Shown: positions 48,188 through 57,117 of the stretch, piece after piece
Numbering within the stretch: the stretch's first letter is position 1
Layout of the letters: every line of letters begins with the position of its first letter
Source: an uncultured Flavobacteriales bacterium
Lineage (GTDB): Bacteria > Bacteroidota > Bacteroidia > Flavobacteriales_D > Crocinitomicaceae
Direction: 5' to 3'
DNA length: 64,000 bases
Assembly: GCA_937876195.1 (NCBI GenBank)
Contig: CALEIK010000016.1
Span: 62,001 to 126,000 of the forward strand
Position numbers and translations under genes: made by a program
Notes under the pieces: generated by a model
Seen by the model: the letters and a program-made list of their open reading frames with translations, nothing else
The model's database searches: none
Told to the model about the DNA's origin: nothing

Positions 48188-48886
48188 TCAAGCCAACAAC
48201 TTCTCTAACTTATCTTTCCATTTCTCCCAGTTAGGCATTTCCTTGGTTTGTAGGTCGATGAATTTTTGGGTGTGGTCATGGTGGATTAGATGACACAGTT
48301 CATGGGTGATTACGTATTCAATACACGCTTTGGGTGCTTTGATTAATTCAGGGTTGAGTATAATTTTACCTTTAGGAGTACAGCTACCCCATCTTCGGGT
48401 CATGTCCATTAAATAAATCCCTTTGGGTTCGACATTGTATTTTTTGAAACGCTGGATAATTGGTTCAGCAATCTCAGCAAATTTGATTTTTGCTTTTTCT
48501 TTGTACCAGGCTTTTAATAGGATTTCTGCTTTCGATTTGTCTTGGATACAAATTTCAATAATTCTTCCCTTGTACTTCACCTCTGACTTTTTGGCTTCGG
48601 TTAATTTTAATTGGTATTGACGCCCCATGTACAAATGGGTTTCGCCAGAAATGTATTTTCGTTTGGTTGTTTTCGGAAAGAATCCTAGGAAATACGACTG
48701 TTGTTTTAATATCCACGGTGCTTTCTTATACACGCGTTCAATAATGGTATCAATAGAGGAGTCTAAGGGAGCTTTTACAATTACTTCCATTTCAGGATTT
48801 ACTGTAATACCGAGTGTTTTACGTTCAGAATACACTAAATCAAACGCAATGTGTTTTGACCCAAATTGTATGGATTGACGACTCAT
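48188..48886 (-). CDS. YgjP-like M48-family metallopeptidase
   Basis: A 232-residue protein with the zinc motif YVITHELCHLIHHDH (about 191-205, HExxH plus a downstream His) and the family block GSCTPKGKIILNPELIKAP. It belongs to the DUF45/YgjP group, which is often encoded beside type I restriction genes. The start overlaps the hsdR stop by 4 bp (ATGA), so it is the last gene of the defence operon. It might process or turn over the restriction enzyme; that is inference. Confidence 0.87.
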   Translation of the reverse strand: MSRQSIQFGSKHIAFDLVYSERKTLGITVNPEMEVIVKAPLDSSIDTIIERVYKKAPWILKQQSYFLGFFPKTTKRKYISGETHLYMGRQYQLKLTEAKKSEVKYKGRIIEICIQDKSKAEILLKAWYKEKAKIKFAEIAEPIIQRFKKYNVEPKGIYLMDMTRRWGSCTPKGKIILNPELIKAPKACIEYVITHELCHLIHHDHTQKFIDLQTKEMPNWEKWKDKLEKLLA

Positions 48887-51800
48887 TTGTAGCGAATTTT
48901 AGCAACTTCCACTATCTGTTCTGCGATTCGGTCGATTTCTTCAAATGATAACGAGAGGTTGTATTTATCTCTTAAATCATCAATGAGGTAATCCCCAATT
49001 AAATGAATCATTTTACGTGTAACATCAATTTTATTTTGCCAATCTACTTCTAACATCGGTAAAATGATGTTGTCTGAAGCCAATGCAATTTCGGTAGACC
49101 ACATTTTTAGTTCATCTTGGCTTTTTGTTTTTTCCTTTAGATCTGTTAATGCGATACCGTAAAAAGCTCTTGCCACATCACGTTCTTTTAATTCTTCTGG
49201 TATATCTGAATCGGTTTTAGACAATACTTGCTCATTAATTTCACGCACTTTATTTAAGTATTCTAATTCGGTTAAACGACCGATTTCATATTCAGAAATG
49301 GTCTCACGCAGCATATCCGAAAACTTCTTGTAAAAGGCTGGGTCTTCTTCCATTTTCTCCGTAATATGCTTGGATGTTCTGGAAGCAATTTTATCTGCTT
49401 TGGCTGCTGTTCCAATCGTTTTTTCAACCTCATCTTGGAAAGCATCTTTGTCGAAAATGTTAACGAGTTCGGTAATTGGTTCTACTTTTTCAGTAGTGAC
49501 ATGCGTGTCTATCAATTTTTGAATTTGACCTTCATACTGCTTGTAATCGATGCGGTCAGAATAGCGCTGAACTACAGCTGAACGCAATTTCATGAAGAAG
49601 GTTAAATCTTCTTTGTATCGCTCTAGTTCTTTTTCAGGTGTATTTCGGTGAAATTCAATTGCTGACAAGGCAAGTTTAAGAATACGTGCATAAGTGGCTA
49701 ATTTATCATAGAAAATTACGCGAATTGCTTCGTCTCTTAACAACTGCTGATAGGCTTCTGCATCCCGTTTGTTCTTAACTTCTTTGAATAAATCCCACAA
49801 TTCAGCATGCTTTTGTGGTAGTTGTTTTATCTCTTCATTGATGTTAACCATTGTTCCTTTCAAATCGTCCGCATCAAATTCATCAAATGAAGAATAGGTT
49901 TCCAATGCATCATCTAATGCGCCTAAAACGCCGTAATAATCGACAATATAACCGTAGTCTTTGTCAGGGTATATTCGATTAACTCGTGCTATGGCTTGTA
50001 GAAGCGTATGTCCTTGTAATCTACGAGTTAGGTACAACACGGTATTTCTTGGTGCATCAAATCCTGTCAATAGTTTGTCCACTACAACAATGATTTCGGG
50101 ATGCTCTGAATAGGTGTAACTGTTGACAATGTTCTTTTGGTATTTGTCTGGAGTTCCGTGTTGGTCCATCATTTTATGCCAAAAAGTTTTCACATCGTTG
50201 GACGTTGTACCGTAAGCACTTTCTTCACCTTCTCTATCGTCTGGAGGTGAAATCACTACATCTGATGTAACAATACCGATTTCATCTAAATACTTCTTGT
50301 ACTTAATAGCAGCTTCTTTGGATTGTGTTACCAATTGCCCTTTGAATGGTGTGCCTTGAAAATTATCCTTATAATGCTTGCTGATGTCCCAACAAATTGC
50401 ATATATTTTTTGATCAGCAATGTTCAGCTGGTCTTTGCGACTTAGTTTTTTCTTTAAATCCGTTTTTTCGTAATCGTTTAATGGTTCTGATACCATTCCA
50501 AAATAATTGTCTAAAGGTCCTGCATTAACATTTTGGTAAGCATGGCGACCTTCGTACATCAAAGGCACAACGGCTTTATCTTGAACGGCTTTATCGACCG
50601 TGTAATGATCGATTAGCGTTCCAAACTTGTTCAGTGTGTTTTTGTCCTTTTTAAATAATGGTGTTCCTGTTAACGCAATGTAACACGCGTTTGGCAAGGC
50701 TTTTTGCATTTCAATATTGAATGTTCCGTGTTGGGTTCGGTGTCCTTCATCCACTAAAACAAAGATGTTTGGACTTTCCAATGGTTCTCGCAATTTGCGA
50801 ACTGCCGTTTCAAATTTATTAATGATGGTCGTAATCACCGCATCGCTTTTGCTTTGCAGGTGTTCCACAAGCTTGGAACCTGTACTTGCGTTCAATACAG
50901 GCATACCACATTTTCGAAATGTCTCAGTAATTTGCGTGTCCAAATCGGTACGGTCGGTTACCAAAATAATTTTAGGATTCAAGATGTTTTTATCCATGGC
51001 AATTGCTTGTGCCAGCATTACCATTGTTAACGATTTACCACTTCCTTGTGTGTGCCAGATGACACCTCCTTTGCGTTTACCTTGATCGAGTTGTTGAATT
51101 TGAGCAATGGTCTTTTTGATGGCGAAATACTGTTGGTAGCGCGCTATTTTTTTTGAACCATTGTCAAACAAGATAAAGTTATACGTGAAATCCAATAAGC
51201 GTTCTGGACGACATAGCCCGTACAGGTAAGCGTCCTGTACTGTAGGTAGAATCTCTTCTTTTTCCACATTCTCAAAGTAACCACGAACATAGCTAAAGCG
51301 TTCATTGAACAATTTGGATTTCACCTCCAATGACATCGGTATATTTCGCAAACGTTTTACTTCTTGTTCATACACTGTTTTTGCCTCATTGGAAGAAAAT
51401 TTCTCCTCCCAATGTGCCCAAAATTTTTCTGGTGTTCCTGTAGAAGCATAGCGACCTTCGTTGGTTGAAAGACTCAACAATGTTTGTGGGTACATGTATA
51501 AATTTCGAATTCCGTCTTCTTGCTGGTTCCGCAAATGTTGTGATACTGCTTGTTGAATTGGATCCTTCATATCAGGGCGTTTGCACTCTATCACAGCAAA
51601 TGGAATTCCGTTGACAAACAATACTAAATCTGGGCGGTAATGTTCTTTACTTCCAGCCCGCATGACAGAAAACTCTTCTGTGACATGAAATACATTGTTT
51701 TCACTATTCTTCCAGTCGATGTATTGCAGCGTAAAACTTTTTTTATCTCCATCTACAATTTGTTCCAGGGCTTTGCCTAGTGATATCAAGTTGTACACTT

Positions 51801-52089
51801 TTTCTGAAGCAGAGATATAACCATCTACCAAGGGTACTTCTTTTAGTGCGCGAATTCCTGCTTCAATATTAGCATCACTGAAATAGCTTGTTTTCGACGA
51901 AGACAACTGAATGCTATTGATTTCCTTGAGTTGTTTACGCAACACCTCATCCAAAAGTACATTGGATGTTTTGTTACCACGTGCTTGTAAAGCTTCCTCT
52001 TGCGAGAGGTAAGTGTAGCCCATGTTTACTAGCATTTGTAATGCTGGAATTTGGGATATGTGGTCTTCTTTGAAACTTGGTGTGTCCAT
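48883..52089 (-). CDS. hsdR: Type I restriction enzyme R subunit
   Basis: A 1068-residue protein. The N-terminal nuclease domain has YRPDLVLFVNG with D154 and the IECK core at 167-170. The SF2 helicase/translocase follows: Walker A TQGSGKSLTM near 346, DEGHRTQHG as motif II, LTGTPLFKKD and the motif VI-like QAIARVNRI. The C-terminal helical part binds M/S subunits. It cuts unmodified DNA after translocation. It starts one base into the GGDEF gene stop (TAATG). It lies about 3 kb from hsdS with unrelated genes between them. Confidence 0.96.
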   Translation of the reverse strand: MDTPSFKEDHISQIPALQMLVNMGYTYLSQEEALQARGNKTSNVLLDEVLRKQLKEINSIQLSSSKTSYFSDANIEAGIRALKEVPLVDGYISASEKVYNLISLGKALEQIVDGDKKSFTLQYIDWKNSENNVFHVTEEFSVMRAGSKEHYRPDLVLFVNGIPFAVIECKRPDMKDPIQQAVSQHLRNQQEDGIRNLYMYPQTLLSLSTNEGRYASTGTPEKFWAHWEEKFSSNEAKTVYEQEVKRLRNIPMSLEVKSKLFNERFSYVRGYFENVEKEEILPTVQDAYLYGLCRPERLLDFTYNFILFDNGSKKIARYQQYFAIKKTIAQIQQLDQGKRKGGVIWHTQGSGKSLTMVMLAQAIAMDKNILNPKIILVTDRTDLDTQITETFRKCGMPVLNASTGSKLVEHLQSKSDAVITTIINKFETAVRKLREPLESPNIFVLVDEGHRTQHGTFNIEMQKALPNACYIALTGTPLFKKDKNTLNKFGTLIDHYTVDKAVQDKAVVPLMYEGRHAYQNVNAGPLDNYFGMVSEPLNDYEKTDLKKKLSRKDQLNIADQKIYAICWDISKHYKDNFQGTPFKGQLVTQSKEAAIKYKKYLDEIGIVTSDVVISPPDDREGEESAYGTTSNDVKTFWHKMMDQHGTPDKYQKNIVNSYTYSEHPEIIVVVDKLLTGFDAPRNTVLYLTRRLQGHTLLQAIARVNRIYPDKDYGYIVDYYGVLGALDDALETYSSFDEFDADDLKGTMVNINEEIKQLPQKHAELWDLFKEVKNKRDAEAYQQLLRDEAIRVIFYDKLATYARILKLALSAIEFHRNTPEKELERYKEDLTFFMKLRSAVVQRYSDRIDYKQYEGQIQKLIDTHVTTEKVEPITELVNIFDKDAFQDEVEKTIGTAAKADKIASRTSKHITEKMEEDPAFYKKFSDMLRETISEYEIGRLTELEYLNKVREINEQVLSKTDSDIPEELKERDVARAFYGIALTDLKEKTKSQDELKMWSTEIALASDNIILPMLEVDWQNKIDVTRKMIHLIGDYLIDDLRDKYNLSLSFEEIDRIAEQIVEVAKIRYK

Positions 52090-52850
52090 TAAACAATTGA
52101 TTTCGTGTTATTCTTACCTGCAATTTTCTTTGCTTCATTGAGTGCATCAATTACTCTATCGGTTATGGATGTATTATCATCATTATTTTTGAATTCAGTT
52201 ACACCGCAACAAACTGTTAACCGATGATTTTTGCCATCAACAGAAAACAGGTTTTTTTGAATCAATTTCCGTTTTCTTTCTGCTGCTTGCATTGCTTGAC
52301 TTAACGTTGTATCATAAGCTACAACTAAAAATTCATCCCCTCTATTGAAGTAGCGAAAAGTCTCGTCCGTAACTCTTTTATCATTACCTAATAGTTCGCC
52401 TAATTTCTTCAGTATTTGGTCAGCTACATTAAATCCATAAAGTGTATTGAAGTTTTTGAAACCATCAATATCAATAATTATTAGAGAAAGTGATTCTGAC
52501 TTATTCTTCGCCTCTTGTAATTTTAGATTCAAATACTCACTTAGTGCTTTATGATTTTTTAGACCTGTAAGTTCATCTGTATGATTGTCGTTTATAACTA
52601 TACGTATTTTTTTTCGGAAATATCTGCTAACAATGAAAGTTGTAATAGTAATTAGGATAATAGCCGAAATGACAATTGTATAAGTAGAAATATAGTGTTG
52701 TGCTAAAAACAAAGTTTTTACATATGGAATCCATTTTATTGGAATCAGCACGATTAATGTAATGATGAGCCATTTCAATAAATCATAAATGCCTTTTGAT
52801 AAAGCATCATTCTTAAACTTCTTAATTGAATCTCTAAAGTAATTTGCCAT
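52089..52850 (-). CDS. Membrane GGDEF-domain protein (RGDEF variant)
   Basis: A 253-residue protein with two transmembrane helices (about 25-45 and 55-76). A GGDEF/palm domain follows, with DELTGLKNH at 92-100, the metal-binding IIDIDGFKNFN (D127, D129) and the active-site loop YFNRGDEFLVV, where Arg170 replaces the first Gly. GGDEF proteins make c-di-GMP, but the enzymes are scarce in Bacteroidota. This one sits between CD-NTase and hsdR genes, 10 bp after the former. It may supply or sense a nucleotide signal for defence; product and activity are unproven. Confidence 0.82.
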   Translation of the reverse strand: MANYFRDSIKKFKNDALSKGIYDLLKWLIITLIVLIPIKWIPYVKTLFLAQHYISTYTIVISAIILITITTFIVSRYFRKKIRIVINDNHTDELTGLKNHKALSEYLNLKLQEAKNKSESLSLIIIDIDGFKNFNTLYGFNVADQILKKLGELLGNDKRVTDETFRYFNRGDEFLVVAYDTTLSQAMQAAERKRKLIQKNLFSVDGKNHRLTVCCGVTEFKNNDDNTSITDRVIDALNEAKKIAGKNNTKSIV

Positions 52851-52860
52851 GACTATCTAT

Positions 52861-53724
52861 TTATTTAACAGGAAACTTATCTCCAAACAACTGTTTCCAA
52901 ATGTTCAAAGCCTTTTGATTACTATTTGTTCGAATTGCTTGTTCTGCTTCCTTGAGCATTTGTCTGAATACCTCTTTAAATTTCGACCTCTGATCAAAAT
53001 CCAATTTTAATAAATTGTCTTGTGGTGTTGCAGGATTCATTACAGTTGTATTAGAAAACCCACCTCCAAAAGTGCTTTCAATCGCTTTGGCTGTTTCAAA
53101 AAATGCTTTATCATCCCGGCTATTCGGTTTGTAATTATTTGCAACCCAAACAGTGAATGAGATACCATTCGGCATTTTTCTGTTCCGCTGATATGCCCAA
53201 GCTTTAAAGTATTTCACCAGCCGTATTAGTTGCCCATTCTTGTCTTTTCTCTTCTCAAACCAATCACACAGTTCTTTAGGGTCACTTTGTAGCCAACCTT
53301 TCTTTGTAGCTAGAAAGGGATGTTTGTCTTGGGGTGTTTTATAATACACCGGTAAGTCAATATCATAATCACCTTGGTAAATGACACGGATACACTTCTC
53401 TCTGTGCTCAACGCCACCTATAGTGCGTCCATTTACAGCATTGTGAACATTTTTCTGTAAACTCAATGACTCAATTTTGGGTTTCTCCAGAAAATAAATA
53501 CCTAAGTCAACATCATAAGTGCCATTCTTTTTTACTACCATAGTTCCCATTTTATAAGAACCCTGGATATAAAATTTTGGTGTAAGGAATTTTGCATGTG
53601 ATTTAAAATGGTCACGAATACGATTCTCTAATGCTATGCGTGAAGCAATCAGCTTTTTCTTTTTGGCTGGACTAAGCGAAATAGCCCGTTCAAACTGCAA
53701 AAATTGCTTATGTGAGTTTCCCAT
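52861..53724 (-). CDS. CD-NTase-type nucleotidyltransferase (CBASS-like)
   Basis: A 287-residue nucleotidyltransferase. The active site reads QGSYKMGT (G55-S56) with the acidic pair in TYDVDLGIYF (D71, D73), and a third acidic residue in DYDIDLPVYY (D121 or D123). This is the cGAS/DncV-like arrangement. A helical C-terminal substrate domain follows (LCDWFEKRKD, then LIRLVKYFKAWAY). It should make a cyclic dinucleotide or oligonucleotide upon phage sensing. It lies 11 bp after a patatin gene, the classic CapV effector partner, so together they look like a minimal type I CBASS. Confidence 0.83.
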   Translation of the reverse strand: MGNSHKQFLQFERAISLSPAKKKKLIASRIALENRIRDHFKSHAKFLTPKFYIQGSYKMGTMVVKKNGTYDVDLGIYFLEKPKIESLSLQKNVHNAVNGRTIGGVEHREKCIRVIYQGDYDIDLPVYYKTPQDKHPFLATKKGWLQSDPKELCDWFEKRKDKNGQLIRLVKYFKAWAYQRNRKMPNGISFTVWVANNYKPNSRDDKAFFETAKAIESTFGGGFSNTTVMNPATPQDNLLKLDFDQRSKFKEVFRQMLKEAEQAIRTNSNQKALNIWKQLFGDKFPVK

Positions 53725-53735
53725 TATGCTATGAA

Positions 53736-54809
53736 TTACTTAGTATCAAAAAATTTACTGCCACTCCCAAAATTCTTAATAATATTGGTAGCATTGTTTT
53801 GAAATTCTATGTTGGCTTTCTCAGCCAGTTTTTTTAGTTTATTCTTATCTGTTTCGTCCATTTCTATCGGACAACTTTCATCTAATTGTGTGTCAATTCT
53901 TATATAGCCAAAGTTGTCAGGTTCTCTTCTATCAATGCCGTTTTTTAAGATGCTAATTAAGTTCTGAACTTGTTGCGTTTGCCCTTGCATAAAAACTTCA
54001 ATAAGCCGTTTCTTACCATCTTCAAGCATCCAGTAATGAATACCATATTTTACCCGATGTTTCTTCTTCTTGTCTATTCCAGCATCACAAAAACGTTGAT
54101 GTCCTGTTCCAATTGATAATACAGAAAGATCTTTCAGCTCAAGATTGAAAGCTTTTTTTGCTTCGATAATTCCGTTAAGTGTTGGATTGTTAGCAAACAC
54201 GCCACCGTCCACCTTATTCTGAAACGGCTTTTCTAAACCGTTCAAATCAGTGTAAGAAGCGGAATAAGGGTCGAAATAGGTGGGTGCTGCCGAAGTGGCT
54301 AATGCAGCCTGATAAGCAGGAATATGAAAATCTCTAACAAATGCTTCATGGTAATTACTTTTTAATACAGAAGGTCTGCCTTCCATTAAATCGTAAATTG
54401 GTATAGCGACATGTGTTTTACAATGCTTAAGTCTTGGGTCTTCTCCATCGTCACCACTATGATAAGAGCGGTATTTTTCTTTGATTAACTTTTCTAATGC
54501 GTCACGTTTGTGTGCAGCATATTTGAATCGTTTCAGAAAACCCTTTTTATTTCCAAAAATCACATGGGCATTATCCAAATAGAGTTCGTAAATCTCTTTT
54601 GCTGGAATACCCAATGCCAAGGCAATAGCCATAATGCCACCTGTGGAAGTTCCACAGATCAAATCGAAGTTCTGATATACCTGCCATTTTTCAACGCCTT
54701 TGGCTTTTAATTCGGCTTCATAGTTGGCTAAGAACATGGCCGGAAAAATGCCTCTTATGCCGCCACCGTCAATGGATAAAATTTTAAATTTATTTTCTTC
54801 TTTATTCAT
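53736..54809 (-). CDS. Patatin-like phospholipase, probable CapV effector
   Basis: A 357-residue patatin protein. The oxyanion motif IDGGGIRG (13-20) is followed by the nucleophile motif GTSTGG with S55, and the catalytic Asp in VDGGVFANNP (D201). It lacks a signal peptide. In CBASS such phospholipases are activated by cyclic nucleotides and degrade the inner membrane, killing the infected cell. It lies directly upstream of the 287-residue CD-NTase gene, and its start overlaps the end of the membrane protein gene at 54802-55338. Confidence 0.87.
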   Translation of the reverse strand: MNKEENKFKILSIDGGGIRGIFPAMFLANYEAELKAKGVEKWQVYQNFDLICGTSTGGIMAIALALGIPAKEIYELYLDNAHVIFGNKKGFLKRFKYAAHKRDALEKLIKEKYRSYHSGDDGEDPRLKHCKTHVAIPIYDLMEGRPSVLKSNYHEAFVRDFHIPAYQAALATSAAPTYFDPYSASYTDLNGLEKPFQNKVDGGVFANNPTLNGIIEAKKAFNLELKDLSVLSIGTGHQRFCDAGIDKKKKHRVKYGIHYWMLEDGKKRLIEVFMQGQTQQVQNLISILKNGIDRREPDNFGYIRIDTQLDESCPIEMDETDKNKLKKLAEKANIEFQNNATNIIKNFGSGSKFFDTK

Positions 54810-55338
54810 GACTATTTACTTTATCAATTATGGCGGAAGGGGAAAAAACATATTGACCATTTTCAAACCAAACAATTAAGTCTTGAATGAAAGTGTACCC
54901 TTCTTCTGTTTCATAATCCATGTGAAGCACTACATATTCGGGCGGTTCTGATTTATAACTTATTCCTAACCAAAATGATTGTGTTGTATTCTGTTGGTTT
55001 ATTGTGGTTGTCAAAATAGTGAAGTCTTCTAAATGTGTGTTTTGAGAATATGATTTCAAAGTTGTGCTGTGATTGGTATTGACAAAATCAATTCTAATTT
55101 TCTTTTCGTTTGGTAAATGGGTAATAGATATGCCTATTATTGGCTTCTTTGATGCTTTATATCTTTTTTCAGATTCCAATTGCATTTGTGTTAATTGCCC
55201 TGCAATCGTAGAAAGGCTTCTTATTTCTGATTCTTTTGCTTTATCTCTTTTGAAGAGAATAATAAAAGCAGCAATTGCACCCGGTATTGCTATCATTGCT
55301 GCAATAGCTTGAGCTATATCTGTCCAAGTTGGTTCCAT
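54802..55338 (-). CDS. Single-pass membrane protein with beta-rich domain
   Basis: A 178-residue protein with one transmembrane helix (AIAAMIAIPGAIAAFIILFK, about 10-29) and a short coiled linker. A predicted beta-sandwich domain follows (PIIGISITHLPNEKKIRIDF, then TIQQ-like turns and VLHMDYETEEGYTFIQDLIV). Not recognised. Its last 8 bases overlap the patatin start, so it is translated together with the CBASS-like pair. It could be an accessory membrane sensor. Confidence 0.6.
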   Translation of the reverse strand: MEPTWTDIAQAIAAMIAIPGAIAAFIILFKRDKAKESEIRSLSTIAGQLTQMQLESEKRYKASKKPIIGISITHLPNEKKIRIDFVNTNHSTTLKSYSQNTHLEDFTILTTTINQQNTTQSFWLGISYKSEPPEYVVLHMDYETEEGYTFIQDLIVWFENGQYVFSPSAIIDKVNSHE

Positions 55339-55340
55339 AT

Positions 55341-56657
55341 TTATGAAATTCTAATTTTTCCAGTTAATAATTGTTGCATTAATCCCTTTTTCATTTCTCT
55401 TAGTTTTTTAGCCTTAAATATCAAAAGAGATATTTCTTTATCTGCGGCTTGTAAGACCTGAGCAATGGCAGTTTGTTCTTCAAAATCAGGTAATAAAAAT
55501 TCTAATTTTATAAAATCGGATTTACTCATTACACGGTTTCTACCAGCCCCACCGGGAGAAATTAATTCGAGCATATATTTCATTCTTGATTGAAGAATAA
55601 AAAATCTAAAAAAATCAGGATGCCCTTTTTTTTCAATAAATGTATAAGTTGGAAAACGATGAGAAGCTAGCGCACCATCGTCTTCCGGTCGAACAATAGC
55701 AATAGCTTGTTCCCATGCAAATGTGATATTAACTATTAAGTCATTTGGGCGAACAACATAGAATTTATCCATGCTATTTTTTTCAGGTTGCTCATCGTGT
55801 TTTAAGAAAGTTCCTTTTCCATGACTTCTTAATCCTATCCCTAAGTATGGTTTTTTAGGTTTGTTAATTTGCCTAACTATTAACTGGATGAAATTTTCTA
55901 ATGGCTGTCTTTTCCATTTCTTATTTTCAAATCCCTTCAGCTGTTTCTTCCCTGTAAGTAATTGCTCCATGAGCCATTTCCTGCGAAGTTCTTTTTGGGC
56001 TATGAGTTTTTCGGTTGTGTGAATGACAGTATCTGCTTTGCTTAGAATATGGGCAATGGCTTTTTGTTCGAGGAGGGGAGGGAGTGCGATTTTTACTTTT
56101 GAAAGATTTGTTTTAGAAACACCATAAACCGATGTTCCTGTTGCAATTCGTCTTAATTCTCTGATTACTTGTTGGTGATTTAAAACATAAGTTCTATAAC
56201 CAAAAGCAACTTCATTTTCATCAGGTCTTGCTGCAAATGTGTGTAATCCTGCAACTACCTTGTTGTTCTTTACATTCTTAAGCTCTATACAATCACAAAC
56301 ACCTTCATAATCTTCAGAAGCATCAGCAATAATTAAATCTCCATCCTTTAGTACAGGAAAGTCTTCATCTTCAAAATTTTCTTTATTGATTATCCCGTCC
56401 AATAAGTACGGGATAGTTTTTTCAATTTCTAAATCCAGAATTTCATTTTCATAAGTGGCATGAATATCACCATAATGAATATTGCGAATTTCATCAGATG
56501 TTTTTTCATTTGTAAGTTGCTCTCTTGAAAATGAAAACGTTTTAAGAAAAGAGAATACAGAGCCAAATTCAGCAGTAACCCAATCAGCTGGGATATACGA
56601 ATTATAAAATAACTTTCTATTTAATACTGCTTTATTTTTTGCTACTGCTTGCTTCAT
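55341..56657 (-). CDS. hsdS: Type I restriction enzyme specificity subunit
   Basis: The start is taken at 56657 (MKQAVAKNKAVLNRKLFYNS); a longer frame to 56753 runs far into the previous gene. The 438-residue protein has two target-recognition domains. TRD1 (about 18-200) starts IPADWVTAEFGSVFSFLKTF. TRD2 (about 235-400) starts ENKKWKRQPLENFIQLI. Each is followed by a conserved helix: IALPPLLEQKAIAHILSKAD and LEFLLPDFEEQTAIAQVLQA, ending MKKGLMQQLLTGKIRIS. It sets the DNA sequence recognised by HsdM/HsdR. It overlaps the E2-like gene by 26 bp. Confidence 0.92.
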   Translation of the reverse strand: MKQAVAKNKAVLNRKLFYNSYIPADWVTAEFGSVFSFLKTFSFSREQLTNEKTSDEIRNIHYGDIHATYENEILDLEIEKTIPYLLDGIINKENFEDEDFPVLKDGDLIIADASEDYEGVCDCIELKNVKNNKVVAGLHTFAARPDENEVAFGYRTYVLNHQQVIRELRRIATGTSVYGVSKTNLSKVKIALPPLLEQKAIAHILSKADTVIHTTEKLIAQKELRRKWLMEQLLTGKKQLKGFENKKWKRQPLENFIQLIVRQINKPKKPYLGIGLRSHGKGTFLKHDEQPEKNSMDKFYVVRPNDLIVNITFAWEQAIAIVRPEDDGALASHRFPTYTFIEKKGHPDFFRFFILQSRMKYMLELISPGGAGRNRVMSKSDFIKLEFLLPDFEEQTAIAQVLQAADKEISLLIFKAKKLREMKKGLMQQLLTGKIRIS

Positions 56658-57117
56658 CAATGGTTTCTTTTTGTTTATTGGCTTGTTTTTCTGCTTCCGT
56701 TTCGTGGTGTATACCTCCACCATGCCAAGTTCCGGTGCATACCCAAAGTTCATAATGGCAAAGCCACTCGCAAGCCCAGGGGATTATTGTTTTGGTGTAA
56801 AGCATACCTACATTCCATTCTATACGGTTTGGGTAATACAAACACAATCGCTGCTCGGGTGTCGAATACACATGTGGCAAATTCTTTTTTCCTTCGGCAA
56901 GAGTCAATGGTGCTGGGTCGGTTACATACACTTTAATCCCCTTATTTTTTATATACTGCAATTTCAGTTTATAAGTACTGCTCAATGGTGATGGTGTTAC
57001 CGAACACGTCCATGTAAGAGATTCCTCACGAAAGCGTTTTATTACTCCATCAGGAAACATGTTTTTCAGTGTTCCTTCCTGCACAATTAGTGATATTCTA
57101 TTTTTCTTCTTTACCAT
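56632..57117 (-). CDS. Prokaryotic E2-like protein of CBASS type
   Basis: A 161-residue protein. HVYSTPEQRLCLYYPNRIEW contains Cys92 at the place of the E2 catalytic cysteine. The downstream TIIPWACEWLCHYELWVCTG (110-129) and TWHGGGIHH are the characteristic tail of E2-like proteins next to CD-NTases in type II-short CBASS. There the protein conjugates to or primes the CD-NTase C-terminus. The gene overlaps the 413-residue CD-NTase by 20 bp. Its Lys/Glu-rich C-terminus continues beyond the fold. Confidence 0.78.
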   Translation of the reverse strand: MVKKKNRISLIVQEGTLKNMFPDGVIKRFREESLTWTCSVTPSPLSSTYKLKLQYIKNKGIKVYVTDPAPLTLAEGKKNLPHVYSTPEQRLCLYYPNRIEWNVGMLYTKTIIPWACEWLCHYELWVCTGTWHGGGIHHETEAEKQANKQKETIDEASSSKK

